This document shows positions 8,530-21,200 of a stretch of DNA of 64,000 nucleotides, piece after piece. The stretch's first letter is position 1, and each line of letters begins with the position of its first letter. Origin of the DNA: Chondromyces crocatus (GTDB lineage: Bacteria > Myxococcota_A > Polyangia > Polyangiales > Polyangiaceae); the NCBI RefSeq assembly GCF_001189295.1, contig NZ_CP012159.1, forward strand, positions 310,001 to 374,000, read 5' to 3'. Position numbers and translations under genes: made by a program. A model generated the notes under the pieces. That model was not told where the DNA came from. It was given only the letters and a program-made list of their open reading frames with translations, and ran no database searches.

Positions 8530-9159
8530 TCAGCGTGGCTCGGTCGCCGGGCGGCTCGGGCGCTCGTCGGACACAGGCGAGAGCGCCTCGAACGGCGCCG
8601 CTCGAGCCTCCAGAAGGCGCAACTCGTCACCCAGCCAGTCGAGAAACGCCGCGTCCCAGGCGACGCCCTCGGGCCACGCGGCGGCGATGCGCGCGGCCAG
8701 CACCTGATCCCACCGGCTGTAGAGCGTGTGCAAGGCGGCGTGCGCGCGCCGGGCAGCGGCGGACGCGGCGAGGCGCAGATCTTCGGGCTGCGCGTCGTCG
8801 CCCTCTCCTTCGCGGAACGTGTCCTCGCAGACGTAGTAGTTGCAGGTGGCCGGGCGGAGGGTGTGGTCGATGGTGCAGCCCTCGGCGCCATGAAACACGC
8901 ACTTGTTCTGGCGTCGATCGGTGGGGCGCTCGCGGCGTCGCACGCGCAAAAGGCGCAGCCCGCCCGCGACCGGCGAGAGCCGCCCCGCCGCGATCTGCGC
9001 GAGGAGGAAGTCACGACCGCCGAGCAGGACGATGCGACCGATGTCCGACCAGTCGGCCAGCGGTGGGCTGAAGCAACACCCGGCAGCCCCCTGGGGGCAA
9101 CGCGCACAGAGCGGCGAGAGCAGCCGCGTGTGAACGCCGAGCAACTCCAGGTGGATCAT
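8530..9159 (-). CDS. YkgJ-type cysteine-cluster protein
   Basis: About 209 residues from ATG 9159 (a longer frame from 9240 adds Arg/Pro-rich text with no support). The N-terminal half has LCARCPQGAAGCC, followed by NKCVFHGAEGC and RPATCNYYVC. These eight clustered cysteines match the YkgJ/CxxCxxCC family (PF03692), thought to bind zinc or an iron-sulfur cluster. The C-terminal 100 residues are helical. No function is established for most members. It stands alone; the gene on its other side is divergent. Confidence 0.8.
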   Translation of the reverse strand: MIHLELLGVHTRLLSPLCARCPQGAAGCCFSPPLADWSDIGRIVLLGGRDFLLAQIAAGRLSPVAGGLRLLRVRRRERPTDRRQNKCVFHGAEGCTIDHTLRPATCNYYVCEDTFREGEGDDAQPEDLRLAASAAARRAHAALHTLYSRWDQVLAARIAAAWPEGVAWDAAFLDWLGDELRLLEARAAPFEALSPVSDERPSRPATEPR

Positions 9160-9313
9160 GAGGACGAACGACGAGGCATGCGCGGCCCGGGACCAACGTG
9201 GGAACCGCGTACCAGTACACGGTTCCCCACCGCCGCGCACGGCCCACCTCGGCGCGTTCGCACCTCGCCCCCGGGCACGACCGGACGGCGCGCTCGGGTG
9301 CTAGGCTCCGGCC

Positions 9314-10249
9314 GTGTCGCGACGCCCTGCGCTCGATCCGAGGGACCCTGGGGAGAAGAGAGGAGCGCCACCACGCGCCGGGAGGACGACCCTGGGATGG
9401 ATCGTCGCCCACCTGGCAGGGTGTGGCGTGTCGAGCGCGCTGCTCGGCTGTGGCGCCAGCAGCGCGACGCACGGCGCGCCCGCGGTGGTGCTGGAGATCG
9501 CGCCGCTCGAGGCCGGGGTGGAGGCGAGCGGACCCGCCGCAGAGGCCGCGGAAGAGGCGCCCGATCCGCAGCGGAAGGGCATGATCCAGATCCCCTCGGG
9601 GAGCTTCGAGATGGGGTTCGACGGCTGTGACACGGACGAGCAGCCGGTGCATACGGTGAAGGTCGAGGGATTCTGGATGGACGTCACCGAGGTGACGGTC
9701 GAGGCGTACGAGCAGTGCGTCCGTGCGCAGACCTGCCAGCCCGCCCAGACGGCCGACGAGGCGGACTCGCGCCCCGAGGGCATCCTGCACTGCAACAGCG
9801 GGCGCACGGATCGGGCCCGGCACCCGGTGAACTGCGTGACGTGGCGGCAAGCGGACACCTACTGCCGGGCGCAGGACAAGCGGCTGCCCACCGAGACGGA
9901 GTGGGAGTTCGCGGCGCGCGGGACGAAGGGGCGCACCTTCCCGTGGGGCGACACGTTCCTGGACGAGGGGCTGTGCTGGGATCGAGACGACGGGACCTGC
10001 CCGGTGGGATCGTTCCCGGATGGCAACACGCCTCAGGGGCTCATGGACATGGCGGGGAATGTGTGGGAGTGGACTGCCAGTCATTACTGTGGGTACGGCG
10101 AGCCCGACTGCGACGACACGAGCTATGTCGATCGCGGCGGGGCCTGGGTGAGCGACGAGGAGCGGCTGGTGCACGCAGCCCACCGCGGCCGTGGGAACGC
10201 GCGGACGGCGGAGAGCTACATCGGGTTCCGCTGCGTGCGGTCGAGGTAG
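9314..10249 (+). CDS. FGE-sulfatase-fold (SUMF1-like) lipoprotein
   Basis: A 311-residue protein starting at GTG 9314. The N-terminus is long and basic, then hydrophobic, with possible lipobox ALLGC near residue 46. The C-terminal 215 residues are a formylglycine-generating-enzyme-type fold: MIQIPSGSFEMG, PVHTVKVEGFWMDVTEVT, RLPTETEWEFAARG, LMDMAGNVWEWT, RGGAW and YIGFRCVRSR. The active-site cysteine pair of true FGE in the region after RGGAW is absent, so it is unlikely to activate sulfatases. In myxobacteria such proteins are common and often paired with kinases. An extra Cys-rich insertion (VRAQTCQP, GILHCN) is visible. Confidence 0.85.
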   Translation: MSRRPALDPRDPGEKRGAPPRAGRTTLGWIVAHLAGCGVSSALLGCGASSATHGAPAVVLEIAPLEAGVEASGPAAEAAEEAPDPQRKGMIQIPSGSFEMGFDGCDTDEQPVHTVKVEGFWMDVTEVTVEAYEQCVRAQTCQPAQTADEADSRPEGILHCNSGRTDRARHPVNCVTWRQADTYCRAQDKRLPTETEWEFAARGTKGRTFPWGDTFLDEGLCWDRDDGTCPVGSFPDGNTPQGLMDMAGNVWEWTASHYCGYGEPDCDDTSYVDRGGAWVSDEERLVHAAHRGRGNARTAESYIGFRCVRSR

Positions 10250-10299
10250 ACGGGGCAGAAAGCGCGTGCGCCGAGGCGCGGGCGTAGTATCTGGCGGGC

Positions 10300-11007
10300 A
10301 TGCCGCCGCTCGACCTCGGTGTCCTCGTCTCGGGACGTGGGTCCAACCTGCAGGCCATCCTCGACGCCGTGGCCGAAGGCCGGCTCGACGCGCGGGTGCG
10401 GGTGGTGATCTCGAACCAGGCGGACGTCGAGGCCCTGAGCCGAGCCGAGCGCGCCGGCGTGCCGACGCGCGTCGTGTCGCACCGGGCGTTCGCGGACCGC
10501 GCGGGCTTCGACGCGGCGCTGGTGTCGGCGCTGCGCGAGGCGGGGGCGTCGTGGGTGGTGCTGGCGGGGTTCATGCGGCTGCTCACGCCGACGTTTCTCG
10601 AGGCCTTCCCGGACCGCGTGGTGAACATCCACCCCGCGCTCTCGCCGTCGTTCCCCGGGGTGGATGCACAGCAGCAGGCGCTGGACCACGGGGTGAAGCT
10701 CACGGGCTGCACGGTGCACCTGGTGGACGCGGGCACGGACACGGGGCCGATCCTCGCGCAAGCGGTGGTGCCGGTGCTGGACGGCGACGACCGGGCGCAG
10801 CTCGGGGCGCGGCTGCTGGAGATGGAGCACGCGCTGCTCGTGCAAGCGCTCGGATGGATCGCCGAGGGGCGGCTGGAGCTCGTGCCGTCGGCTGCCCCCG
10901 GGGGACGCACGCGGGCGCGGTTCGCGGGGGTCGTGCCCGTGCTGGGGCTCCGCACGGCCGGAGGAGCAGCCGAAGGCTTTGGCGGCGGGCCGGAGCGGGC
11001 GCCGTGA
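10300..11007 (+). CDS. purN: Phosphoribosylglycinamide formyltransferase (GART)
   Basis: A 235-residue enzyme of purine synthesis that transfers a formyl group from 10-formyl-THF to GAR. Seen are the phosphate loop VSGRGSNLQAI, the catalytic Asn and His in VNIHPALSPSFPG, the folate-site segment, and the catalytic Asp in DAGTDTGPI. The last 25 residues after ELVPSA extend past the usual family end and are low complexity. Its stop overlaps the next start by 4 bp (GTGA at 11004-11007), so the downstream oxidoreductase is translationally coupled. Confidence 0.96.
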   Translation: MPPLDLGVLVSGRGSNLQAILDAVAEGRLDARVRVVISNQADVEALSRAERAGVPTRVVSHRAFADRAGFDAALVSALREAGASWVVLAGFMRLLTPTFLEAFPDRVVNIHPALSPSFPGVDAQQQALDHGVKLTGCTVHLVDAGTDTGPILAQAVVPVLDGDDRAQLGARLLEMEHALLVQALGWIAEGRLELVPSAAPGGRTRARFAGVVPVLGLRTAGGAAEGFGGGPERAP

Positions 11008-12623
11008 TCCAGCGGCACTACGACGTCATCGTCATCGGCCGCTCGATCGGCGCGCTCACCGCGGCGGCGCTGCTGGCGCGACGCGACTTCACGGTGATGG
11101 TGGTGGGTCACGGGGAGCGGCCGCCGAGCTACCGGATGGAGGGCCGGAGGCTCCGGCGGCGGGCGTTCACCATGCTGGCCGAGCCGTCGCCAGCGTGGCG
11201 CAAGGTGATGGTGGAGCTGGCGCAGTCGCAGACGTGGAAGCGTCGGGTGACGCCGGCGATGCCGATGATGCAAGCGCTGGCGCCGCGGCTGCGCCTGGAC
11301 ATCCCGCCGGACATGGCACTGTTCGGGCGAGAGATCGACCGGGAGCTGCCCGAGCTGCGGCGGGTGATCGACGAGCTGTACGCGGACCTGGCGCAGGTGA
11401 ACAGCGCGGCCGACGAGGCGTTCGAAAGGGACGCGGTGTGGCCGCCAGGCACGTTCTGGGAGCGGCGAGAGACGGGGCGCTACGCCGCGATGCTGCCGTA
11501 CGCCCACGCCGAGCCGGACGCGGACCTGATGGTGGAGTTCCCGCGAGGCCACCTGTATCGCGCGATCGTCACCAGCTCGGTGATGTTCGCGACCGACCTG
11601 TCGGCGCTGCCACCGCCGTTCGCGGTGGCGCGCTTGCACGGGGCGTGGACGCGCGGGGTGATGACGCTCCCCGGCGGGGAAGAAGACCTGGAAGAGTTCC
11701 TGATCGAGCGGGTGCAGGCGCACGGAGGGGTGTGCCTGCTCGACGAGCGCGCCGCAGCGATCCACGTGCGCCGCGGCGTGGCGTCCGGGGTGCTGGTCGA
11801 CGGCGCAGAGCAGCCGACGAGCGCCGGGTTCGTGATCACCGATCTGGACGGCGAGGACATGGCGTCGCTGTCCGGGGGGGAAGGGATCCACAAGCGCGCG
11901 CTGCGCGAGTGGCCACGCATCACGTCGTCGGTGGGTCGGTTCGTGGTGTCGCTGGTGGTGCGCGACGAGGGGCTGCCCGCGCCGCTCGGGCCCGAGGCAT
12001 TCGTGCTGCCAGGACCTGGAGGTGGGATTGCGCGGCCCGGGGGGCGCACGACGGGCGAGGTGCGCGCCGCGTCTCGGCCACCGCCAGCGATGGGGGGCGG
12101 TGTGCGCGGCGTCCGACCTGGACCTCTCCGCCCGGCGATCCACCTGCAGCGCTGTGCGCTGCCCACGTCGCCGGGAGAATCGCTGCTGATCGCCGAGGTG
12201 CTCTTGCCAGACCGAGGGCAGCTCGGGCTGCGTGACGCGCGCCAGGTGGTGCTGGACGCCTTGACGGCGGAGTTGCCGTTTCTCGAGCGCCACTTGCTCC
12301 TCGTCGACTCGCCGCACGACGGGCTGCCTGCGTGGGTGTACGAGGATGGGCGACGGCGGCTCGTGGAGCGGGGAAACGTGAAGGGCGCAGAGCCGATGAT
12401 GCGCCAGCTCGAGGTCGATCCTCCAGGCTATCTGGGCCTCTCGGGTGAGCCGATCCGAGGCCCGATCGAGCGGACGCTGCTCGTCGGTCGGACGGTGCTG
12501 CCCGCCCTGGGGCAAGAAGGGCAGCTCCTCGCGGCCTGGGGAGCTGCACGTCTGGTGACGCGCACCGATCGGCGGAGAGAGAGGATGCGTCGCGACATGT
12601 GGAGCAAGGTGGAGATCGGGTGA
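11004..12623 (+). CDS. FAD/NAD(P)-dependent oxidoreductase, phytoene-desaturase-like
   Basis: A 539-residue protein from GTG 11004, chosen because it overlaps the purN stop in the classic GTGA arrangement and begins right at a Rossmann fold: YDVIVIGRSIGALTAAALLARR. The dinucleotide loop is GRSIGA, a variant of GxGxxG with Arg and Ser at the middle positions. The C-terminus has the second FAD-contact pattern TLLVGRTVLPALGQEGQLLAAW, as in carotenoid/phytoene desaturase-like flavoproteins. The substrate is unknown. A Gly/Pro-rich insertion lies near residues 335-370. No carotenoid genes are nearby. Confidence 0.8.
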   Translation: MIQRHYDVIVIGRSIGALTAAALLARRDFTVMVVGHGERPPSYRMEGRRLRRRAFTMLAEPSPAWRKVMVELAQSQTWKRRVTPAMPMMQALAPRLRLDIPPDMALFGREIDRELPELRRVIDELYADLAQVNSAADEAFERDAVWPPGTFWERRETGRYAAMLPYAHAEPDADLMVEFPRGHLYRAIVTSSVMFATDLSALPPPFAVARLHGAWTRGVMTLPGGEEDLEEFLIERVQAHGGVCLLDERAAAIHVRRGVASGVLVDGAEQPTSAGFVITDLDGEDMASLSGGEGIHKRALREWPRITSSVGRFVVSLVVRDEGLPAPLGPEAFVLPGPGGGIARPGGRTTGEVRAASRPPPAMGGGVRGVRPGPLRPAIHLQRCALPTSPGESLLIAEVLLPDRGQLGLRDARQVVLDALTAELPFLERHLLLVDSPHDGLPAWVYEDGRRRLVERGNVKGAEPMMRQLEVDPPGYLGLSGEPIRGPIERTLLVGRTVLPALGQEGQLLAAWGAARLVTRTDRRRERMRRDMWSKVEIG

Positions 12624-12683
12624 TCTCTCCCACCTCGAAGAACACGCACAAACCAGCGTGGCTCGCGACCTCCGGAGTTTAAG

Positions 12684-14771
12684 ATGCGCCCCATGAGCTC
12701 TCATGACCGATCGGATCCCGAGGAGGCGCTCCGGCGGCTCCAGCAGCTCGTGGACGGCATCCCCGATGCCGCGCTCTACGCGCTGGTGATCCGGACCGAT
12801 GGCTCGGTGCAGTACGAGCACGCGAGCGCGGGGGTCGAGCGGCTCTCGGGGATCCCCGCGCACGAGGTGCTCGCCGACGCGAACGCCCTGCTCACGCTGG
12901 TGCTGCCCGACGATCTGCCCGGGGTGCGCCTGCGGCTGAAGGCCTCGCTCGACAGCGGCGAGCCGTTCGACTGCGAGCTGCGGGTGCGCAGCCGCGACGG
13001 GGTGGTGCGCTGGGTGCGCAACCGGGCCACGGTCGTGAAGCTCCCCGACGGCTCGACCCGGATCACGGGCCTCGCCGTGGACGAGTCGGAGCACAAACAG
13101 GCCGAACTCCAGCGCGAGCAAGCGGAGCGGGCGCGCCGCACCTCGGAGGAGGCGCTGGTCGCTGCGCAGTCGATCGCGCGGCTCGGAGGCTTCCGACTCC
13201 ACCTGCCGACACGCACGGTCCTGTGGACCGACGAGATGTTCCGGCTCCTCGGGCGCAAGGTGGGCAACGACCCGCCCTCGTTCGACGAGCTGATCGAGAT
13301 GATCCACCCGGAGGACCGGCGTGGCTTCCTGGACGCGCTCGACCTGTGCGGCCGCGAGGGGGTGCCCTACATGCTGGAGCACCGGGCCCTGCGGGCGGAT
13401 GGCGTCGTGGTGCACCTCGCATCGAAGGGGGTGTCGCGGCGCGACGCGACCGGCAAGGTGGTGGAGATCATCGGCACCGCGCAGGACGTCACCGAGCGGG
13501 TGATCGAGGAGCAGGCGCGCGCGCGGCTGGAAGAGCGGCTCTTGCAAGCGCAGAAGCTGGAGAGCCTGGGGCTGCTCGCGGGGGGCATCGCGCACGACTT
13601 CAACAACCTGCTCACCGGGGTGCTCACCGAGGCGAGCCTGGTGCTGGACGAGGTGCCCTACGGCTCGCCGGTGCACGGCGCGCTGCGCGCCATCGAGACG
13701 TCGGCCCGGAGGATGAGCGATCTGACGAAGCAGCTCCTCGCTTATGCGGGCGGGGGGCCGTTCACCGTGGAGCGGCTGGATCCGGTGCAGCTCGTCGGCG
13801 AGATGCTGGAGCTGCTCCGCCGCAACATCGGCCGAGAGGTGAAGCTCCTCGTCGACACGCCGCGGCTCTCCACGAGCGCCGACACCGCGGTGTGCGTCGA
13901 GGCCGATCCGACGCAGCTCCGCCAGGTGGTGATGAACCTGGTGCTCAACGCCTCCGACGCACTCCAGGGCCGGAGCGGCGAGGTCCGCATCCGGTCGTGG
14001 ATCGAGACGGGCCAGAACGCATCCACGTCGAGCACGACGCTGGCCAGCAAGTCACCGAGCACGACGACGACGCTGGGGGCCACGGTGCGTCCGACCGGGC
14101 CCGGGGTGTGGGTGCTGGAGGTGTCGGACACCGGGTGCGGGATGACGCCGGAGACCCGGCGGCGCATCTTCGACCCGTTCTTCACGACCAAGGGGAGAGG
14201 TCGGGGCCTCGGCCTCTCGGCGGTGCAGGGCATCGTCCGCCGGATGTTCGGGCAGATCGAGGTGGAGAGCGAGGTGGATCGGGGGACGACGATCCGGCTG
14301 CGCGTGCCGCTGACCGCGGGTCAGGCGCCGCTCGCGAGCACGCGGGAGACGCCGTCGCGCGCAGCGCTCCAGAAGCTCCGGGTGCTGGTGGTCGACGACG
14401 AGGAGGCGGTGCGGATCACGCTGTCGCGCGTCCTCGGTCGGCGCGGGCACACGGTGGCGATGGCGGAGGACGGCAGCGACGCGATCGAGACGTTCCGCAA
14501 CGCGCGCGGCAACTTCGATCTGGTGCTGCTCGACATCAGCATGCCGCGCAAGAACGGCTACGAGGCGCTGGAGGCGATCCGGAACCTGCGGGCCTCGGCC
14601 CGGGTGGTGCTCATGAGCGGCTACTCGGAAGCGCACCTGGCCGGCGCCGGGATCCACAGCGAGAGGGGCTCGGAGTCGACGATCGATGGGTTCCTGGAGA
14701 AGCCGTTCGCGGTGGAGGCGATCGACCGGGTGCTGGCCGAGGCACTGCGGGCGCGAGGCGAAGCACTCTGA
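12684..14771 (+). CDS. PAS-PAS hybrid sensor histidine kinase with receiver domain
   Basis: A 695-residue cytoplasmic signalling protein without transmembrane segments. PAS 1 spans residues 15-135 and PAS 2 about 150-275, joined by a short helix. The histidine box is LAGGIAHDFNNLL (His about 304), of the family with HDFNN rather than HELRTP. The ATPase has the N box MNLVLNASDAL, G1 DTGCGM, the F box FDPFFTTK and G2 GRGLGLS. A C-terminal receiver has VVDDEEAV, phospho-acceptor Asp about 616 in LLDISMP, and the conserved Ser and Lys (LMSGYS, EKPF). It probably autophosphorylates and passes phosphate to its own receiver; the output partner is not in view. Codon 4 is an alternative Met. Confidence 0.93.
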   Translation: MRPMSSHDRSDPEEALRRLQQLVDGIPDAALYALVIRTDGSVQYEHASAGVERLSGIPAHEVLADANALLTLVLPDDLPGVRLRLKASLDSGEPFDCELRVRSRDGVVRWVRNRATVVKLPDGSTRITGLAVDESEHKQAELQREQAERARRTSEEALVAAQSIARLGGFRLHLPTRTVLWTDEMFRLLGRKVGNDPPSFDELIEMIHPEDRRGFLDALDLCGREGVPYMLEHRALRADGVVVHLASKGVSRRDATGKVVEIIGTAQDVTERVIEEQARARLEERLLQAQKLESLGLLAGGIAHDFNNLLTGVLTEASLVLDEVPYGSPVHGALRAIETSARRMSDLTKQLLAYAGGGPFTVERLDPVQLVGEMLELLRRNIGREVKLLVDTPRLSTSADTAVCVEADPTQLRQVVMNLVLNASDALQGRSGEVRIRSWIETGQNASTSSTTLASKSPSTTTTLGATVRPTGPGVWVLEVSDTGCGMTPETRRRIFDPFFTTKGRGRGLGLSAVQGIVRRMFGQIEVESEVDRGTTIRLRVPLTAGQAPLASTRETPSRAALQKLRVLVVDDEEAVRITLSRVLGRRGHTVAMAEDGSDAIETFRNARGNFDLVLLDISMPRKNGYEALEAIRNLRASARVVLMSGYSEAHLAGAGIHSERGSESTIDGFLEKPFAVEAIDRVLAEALRARGEAL

Positions 14772-14795
14772 TCCCACGATGGGGGTGCATCCCAC

Positions 14796-14818
14796 GACGG
14801 GGGTGCGCCCCCCGTCGG
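14796..14818. terminator. Probable bidirectional terminator hairpin
   Basis: A 9-bp GC-only stem (14796-14804 with 14810-14818) with a 5-nt loop sits between two convergent genes ending at 14771 and 14847. It has no T-tract, which is common in this GC-rich group. Confidence 0.45.
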
Positions 14819-14846
14819 CCTGAAGCGGCCGCACCGGGAGGGGGCG

Positions 14847-15997
14847 TCACGAGGGTGAGGGAAGCGCCGCGGCGAGATCGGGCACGATGGCGTAGGCCGC
14901 CTCGGCCTCCTGCTTGCCTTTGAGCAGGACCGTCACCGCCTTCGCGCCGGCCGGGCGGCCAGCGGCCTGCCAGGTGCGGGCATCCATGAGGATGCCACCG
15001 GGTATGGCCTCGGCCTGGAGGCGAGAGGCGACGTTCACGCGATCGCCGATCAGGGTGAACTCGCGGCGGCCCTGAGAGCCGATGCTGGCGAGCACCACCG
15101 GGCCGGTGGCGATGCCGAGGCGGGTCGGAAAGATGGGCCGCGCAGCGTCGCGAAGCCGGCCATTGAATGCAGCGATCTCGCGCTGGAGGTCGTGCGCGGC
15201 GAGGACGGCGGCGCCAGCGTCCTTGAAGAACGAGAGCACGCCGTCGCCGAGGTACTTGTCCACCTGGCCGCCGCGGCGGTGAATGGCCTGGGTGAGGGTG
15301 GCGAGATAGAGACTGAGATCGGCGAGCAAGGGGCCCGGCTCGATCTGCTCCGAGATGCGCACGAAGCCGGCGACGTCGGTGATGAGGATGGTGAGCACCT
15401 CGCGCGTGGGCACGGGCGGAGCCTCCGGTGACGCGCTGGCCGCGGCGATGCTCGCCCAGGCGCGGTCCGAGAGGTACTCCCGGAGGGTCGCGTGGAGCTG
15501 CTGGATCTCGAGGTAGCGCTCGGACAGCTCCTTTTGCTGGCGCGCGAGCTCGCGTCGCTGGCGGTGCAGGAGGAGCTGGGTGCCCACGCGAGCGAGGACC
15601 TCCTGGACGTGGAACGGTTTGGTGACGTAGTCGACGCCGCCCGCGTCGAAGGCCGCCACCTTGTCCTCCAGCTCGGACAGCACGCTGATGAAGATCACCG
15701 GGACGTCGGCGGTGCGTCTGTCGGCCTTGAGCCTGCGGCAGACCTCGTAACCATCCATCTCGGGCATGTTGACGTCGAGGAGGATGATGTCGGGCGGGTC
15801 GGCGGCCGCCGCGACGAGCGCCATCGCGCCCGTGATCGCCGCGCGGACCTCGTAGCCCTCGGCGCTGAGGACCGAGGACAGGAGCGAGAGGTTCTCGGGC
15901 TTGTCGTCGACGACGAGCACCACGCCCGGCGACGTGGACGAGAGGCTGGGCCGGCGCCACGACAGGGGCGGGCTGGAGTCGTGGCGGGACGTGTCGC

Positions 15998-16001
<4 letters not shown>
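14847..16001 (-). CDS. Response regulator-adenylate cyclase (class III)
   Basis: 384 residues from GTG 16001, which overlaps the stop of the upstream hybrid kinase by 4 bp (GTGA). The receiver spans residues 25-145, with VVDDKPEN and acceptor Asp about 71 in LLDVNMPEMDG. A coiled coil follows (about 145-185, RRELARQQKELSERYLEI), then a class III cyclase domain (about 205-370). Both metal aspartates (ITDVAGF, KYLGDG), the purine-reading Lys and Asp (DKYLGDG, LIGDRVN) and the transition-state Asn/Arg (VNVASR) are present, so ATP to cAMP is predicted. The overlap suggests the hybrid kinase phosphorylates it. Confidence 0.92.
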
Positions 16002-18079
<2,078 letters not shown>

Positions 18080-18203
18080 CGCAGGCGTCGCCGCGGTGCC
18101 ACACGGCGCCCCGCGGCGGTCGTCCGGCCAGGGCGCTGGAGGAAGGCTCGCGGCGCGATCGTCGACGCGCTATGCGTGGGGGACCGGAGGCGACCCGATT
18201 TTC

Positions 18204-21200
18204 ATGGCGCAGCGCTCCCGGGCGATCCCGCCCACCGACGTTCGTGTGTGCTCTTCTCGATGCGGTCGACGACGACCGCTCGCCGCCAGCCTCGCGCTGG
18301 TGGTGACCTTCGCAGTGTCTGCGGCCTCGGCGCAGAAGCTGCCCCCGAGACCCGTGACGCCAGGCGAGCCGAAGCCAGCGGTACCGGCGACCCCCACCGC
18401 GACACCACGGCCTGGGCAGGCTGCCTCGGGCAAGGCGGACGCGAGCAAGGCGAACCCCGCCAAAGCGCAGGCGACACCGCAGGCCCCGGCGACACCGCAG
18501 GCCCCGACGGCGCGACGGCCGGTCGTGGTGTCCCGGTGGGTGGGAACCACGCCCGACGAGATGGTGAACCACGCGCTGTTGCGGGCAGGCCGCGGGAGCG
18601 ACGACGCGCTGGCGGGGATGCTGATCGCCGCGGCCCTGGACGAGCGCGCGGCGCAGGGGAGGGCGCGTGAGGGGCTCGCGAAGCTCGGGCAGTCGGACGG
18701 GCCGCTCGCCGACGAGGCGAGGTGGCTCTCGCTGCTGCTGACGCCAGAGCCTCCGGGGCAGGTGTGGCCTGGCGTGCGCTCGATCGCCTTCGACGCCCCC
18801 GCAGATGCGAACGGCCTCGTGAAATCGTGGGCCGTGCTGGGGCCCTTCCAGGACAACAGCGGCGATGGGCTCGGGCGGCGCGAGGGGCCCGAAGCGGAGG
18901 GGGCGTCGTTCTCCGATACCAAGGCGCACCACTCGTGGGGCGTGTACGAGGTGGCCTGGCGCAGGGCGCTGCCCGCGTCCTCGACGGCCCGGGGTGTGCC
19001 GCTCGATCTCTACGTGCATCCACGGGTCGAGGCATGCTCGTACCTGGCGTCGCGGGTGACGATCCCCGAGGCGCTCGATCGCAAGCCGTTCCTGGTGCAC
19101 GTGGGCGCGAGCGGCGCAGCAAGGCTGATCTGGGACGGCGCCGACGTGGTGTCGAGCGAGGCGGTGCACCGGGGGCTGGTGCTCGATCGGATGGCGGCGA
19201 AGATCGCGGCGCCTGCCGGAGATCACTTGCTCGCGGTGAAGGTCTGCTCGGGCTCGGTGCCCGACGACGGGCGGGTGCGGGTGCGCTTCACGGACGAGGG
19301 CCGCAAGCCGCTGCCGCTCTCGACGTCGTCAGATCTGTCGCGCCTCAAGCTTCCGCCCGCTGGGGCGCAGGCGGCCGCGCTACCCGCCGGGATCGCGCCC
19401 GTACGAACGGCCCTGGAGGCTGCGCTCGAAACGGGCGCATCACCCACGGTGGATCAGATGCTGCGCTCGGCCATCGTGCGGACGCTCGGCGCGGGAGACG
19501 ATCAGCGGTCTCCGCGCGCACCCGGGCTCCTCGACGTGGTGACGCGCGCGAAGGAGGTGTCCCCGGACACGCTCGCCCTGGTGGGCTGGATCTCGCCCTT
19601 CGGCGCGAACCGCAGCGGCTGGCTGGAGCAAGCGCGAGCGCGCGGCCTGGCCGAGAAAGACCGCACGGCGGCGGCGTTCGCGCAGCGGCGCCTCATCGCG
19701 TCGCACCTGAGCGCGCAGCTCACCGAGTGGGCGATGTCGGCGCTGCGAGAAGACCCGCTGCGCACGGCGCGCGATCTGGAGGCGCGGCTCATCCGCGCGG
19801 TGGCGAAGCGGCAGCTCGGCGGCGGGCTGACGCGGGCGGCGCTCGACGAGCTGTCGAAGCTCGCAGAGGAGCAAGGGGCGCGCACGCCGACGAGCGTGTG
19901 GATGGAGATCTTCGACGCAGCGCGGTCGGTGCCCGACGTGCAGCGGCGCGCGGCAGAGCGCCTGTCGGAACTCCGGCCGGGGGCGCGGGACGCTTCTTAC
20001 GTGCGCACGTTCAGTTCGGTGGACGGCGCTGCGCTCGAGAAGGCCGCCGCCGCCGTGCTGGCAGAGCAGACGAGCGCGGAGGACGTGATCCGGCTCGGCC
20101 GTGCGCTCTACAACGCCGGTCGTTACGCCTGGGCACGCGAGGTGCTGTTCTGGGCGACGTACGTGGCACCGAACCGGCCCGAGGCCTTCCAGGGGCTCTC
20201 GGAGGCGCGGAACGCGGCGAGGGCGATGGGGCTCGGCGGCGATCCGGCCATCGAGGGGGAGCGGGCGCTGGAGGCGCTGACGCGGGCGCGCGACCTGACG
20301 CCATCGGACCCGACGTTCAAGGCGCAGCTCTCGTTCCGGCTGGGCAAGGACACCGCCGACGCGCCAGGGCGACAGCACATGCCCGACGAGCAGTACCTCA
20401 CCGCGCCGAGCGTCTTCTTGCAGCGAGGCAAGGCGAGCCCGGCGAAGAAGGGCGAGGTCTTCGACCGGCAGCTGCACTGGACGCGGGTGGTGACGTACCA
20501 CCCCGACAAGCGGGTCTCGCAGCTCATGCAGTACGCGCGCGAGATCGTCATCGAGCCGCGCACGGAGCAGGATCTCTACGAGATGGGGATCCCGGCAGAG
20601 GGGGCGCAGACGGAGCTGCTCTTCGCGCGGGTCCACCGGAAGGACGGCTCGGTCGCCGAGCCCGCCGAGCAGAGCGCTGGAGGCGCACAGCCCTCGATCC
20701 GCTGGGCTGCGCTCGAGGCGGGCGACGTGGTCGAGGTCGCGGTGCGTTCGTGGACGGCGGGGCCGGTGGGGCGGCGGGGCGACGCGCCCTTCTACTTCAT
20801 CGACTACGTCGGCTCGACGGACACGCACCCCATCCTCTTCAACGAGGTGGTGATCGACAGTCCGAAGGCGACGCCGCTCGCGGTGGATGTGCTGAACGGC
20901 AAGGCCGATCGGGTGGTGACGAGCGAGAAGGACGGCAGGTCGATCACCCGGTTCATCTGGGATGATCCGCCGGAGGTCCCCGAGGAGCCCTTCGCACCGC
21001 AGATGTCGGAGGTGCTCCCCGTGGTGGTCGGCTCGACGTTCCACGGGTGGAACGATTTCCGGGAGTGGTACCGGGCCGCGGTGCAGGGGTTCACCGAGCC
21101 CGACGAGCAGGTGCGGAGGCTCGCCGAGGAGCTGACGCAGGGGAAGAAGACGCAGGAGGAGAAGCTCCGGGCACTCTTCAACTTCGTGGCCGACGACATC

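Noticed and set aside
8157-8530. Small frames across the 43-bp repeat
   Set aside because: They translate the repeat in several frames and have no ribosome-binding sites or homology-like motifs.
10041-13676. Minus-strand frame of about 1211 residues across purN, the oxidoreductase and the kinase
   Set aside because: It runs antisense to three well-supported genes, with Arg/His/Leu-rich low-complexity text and no motif.
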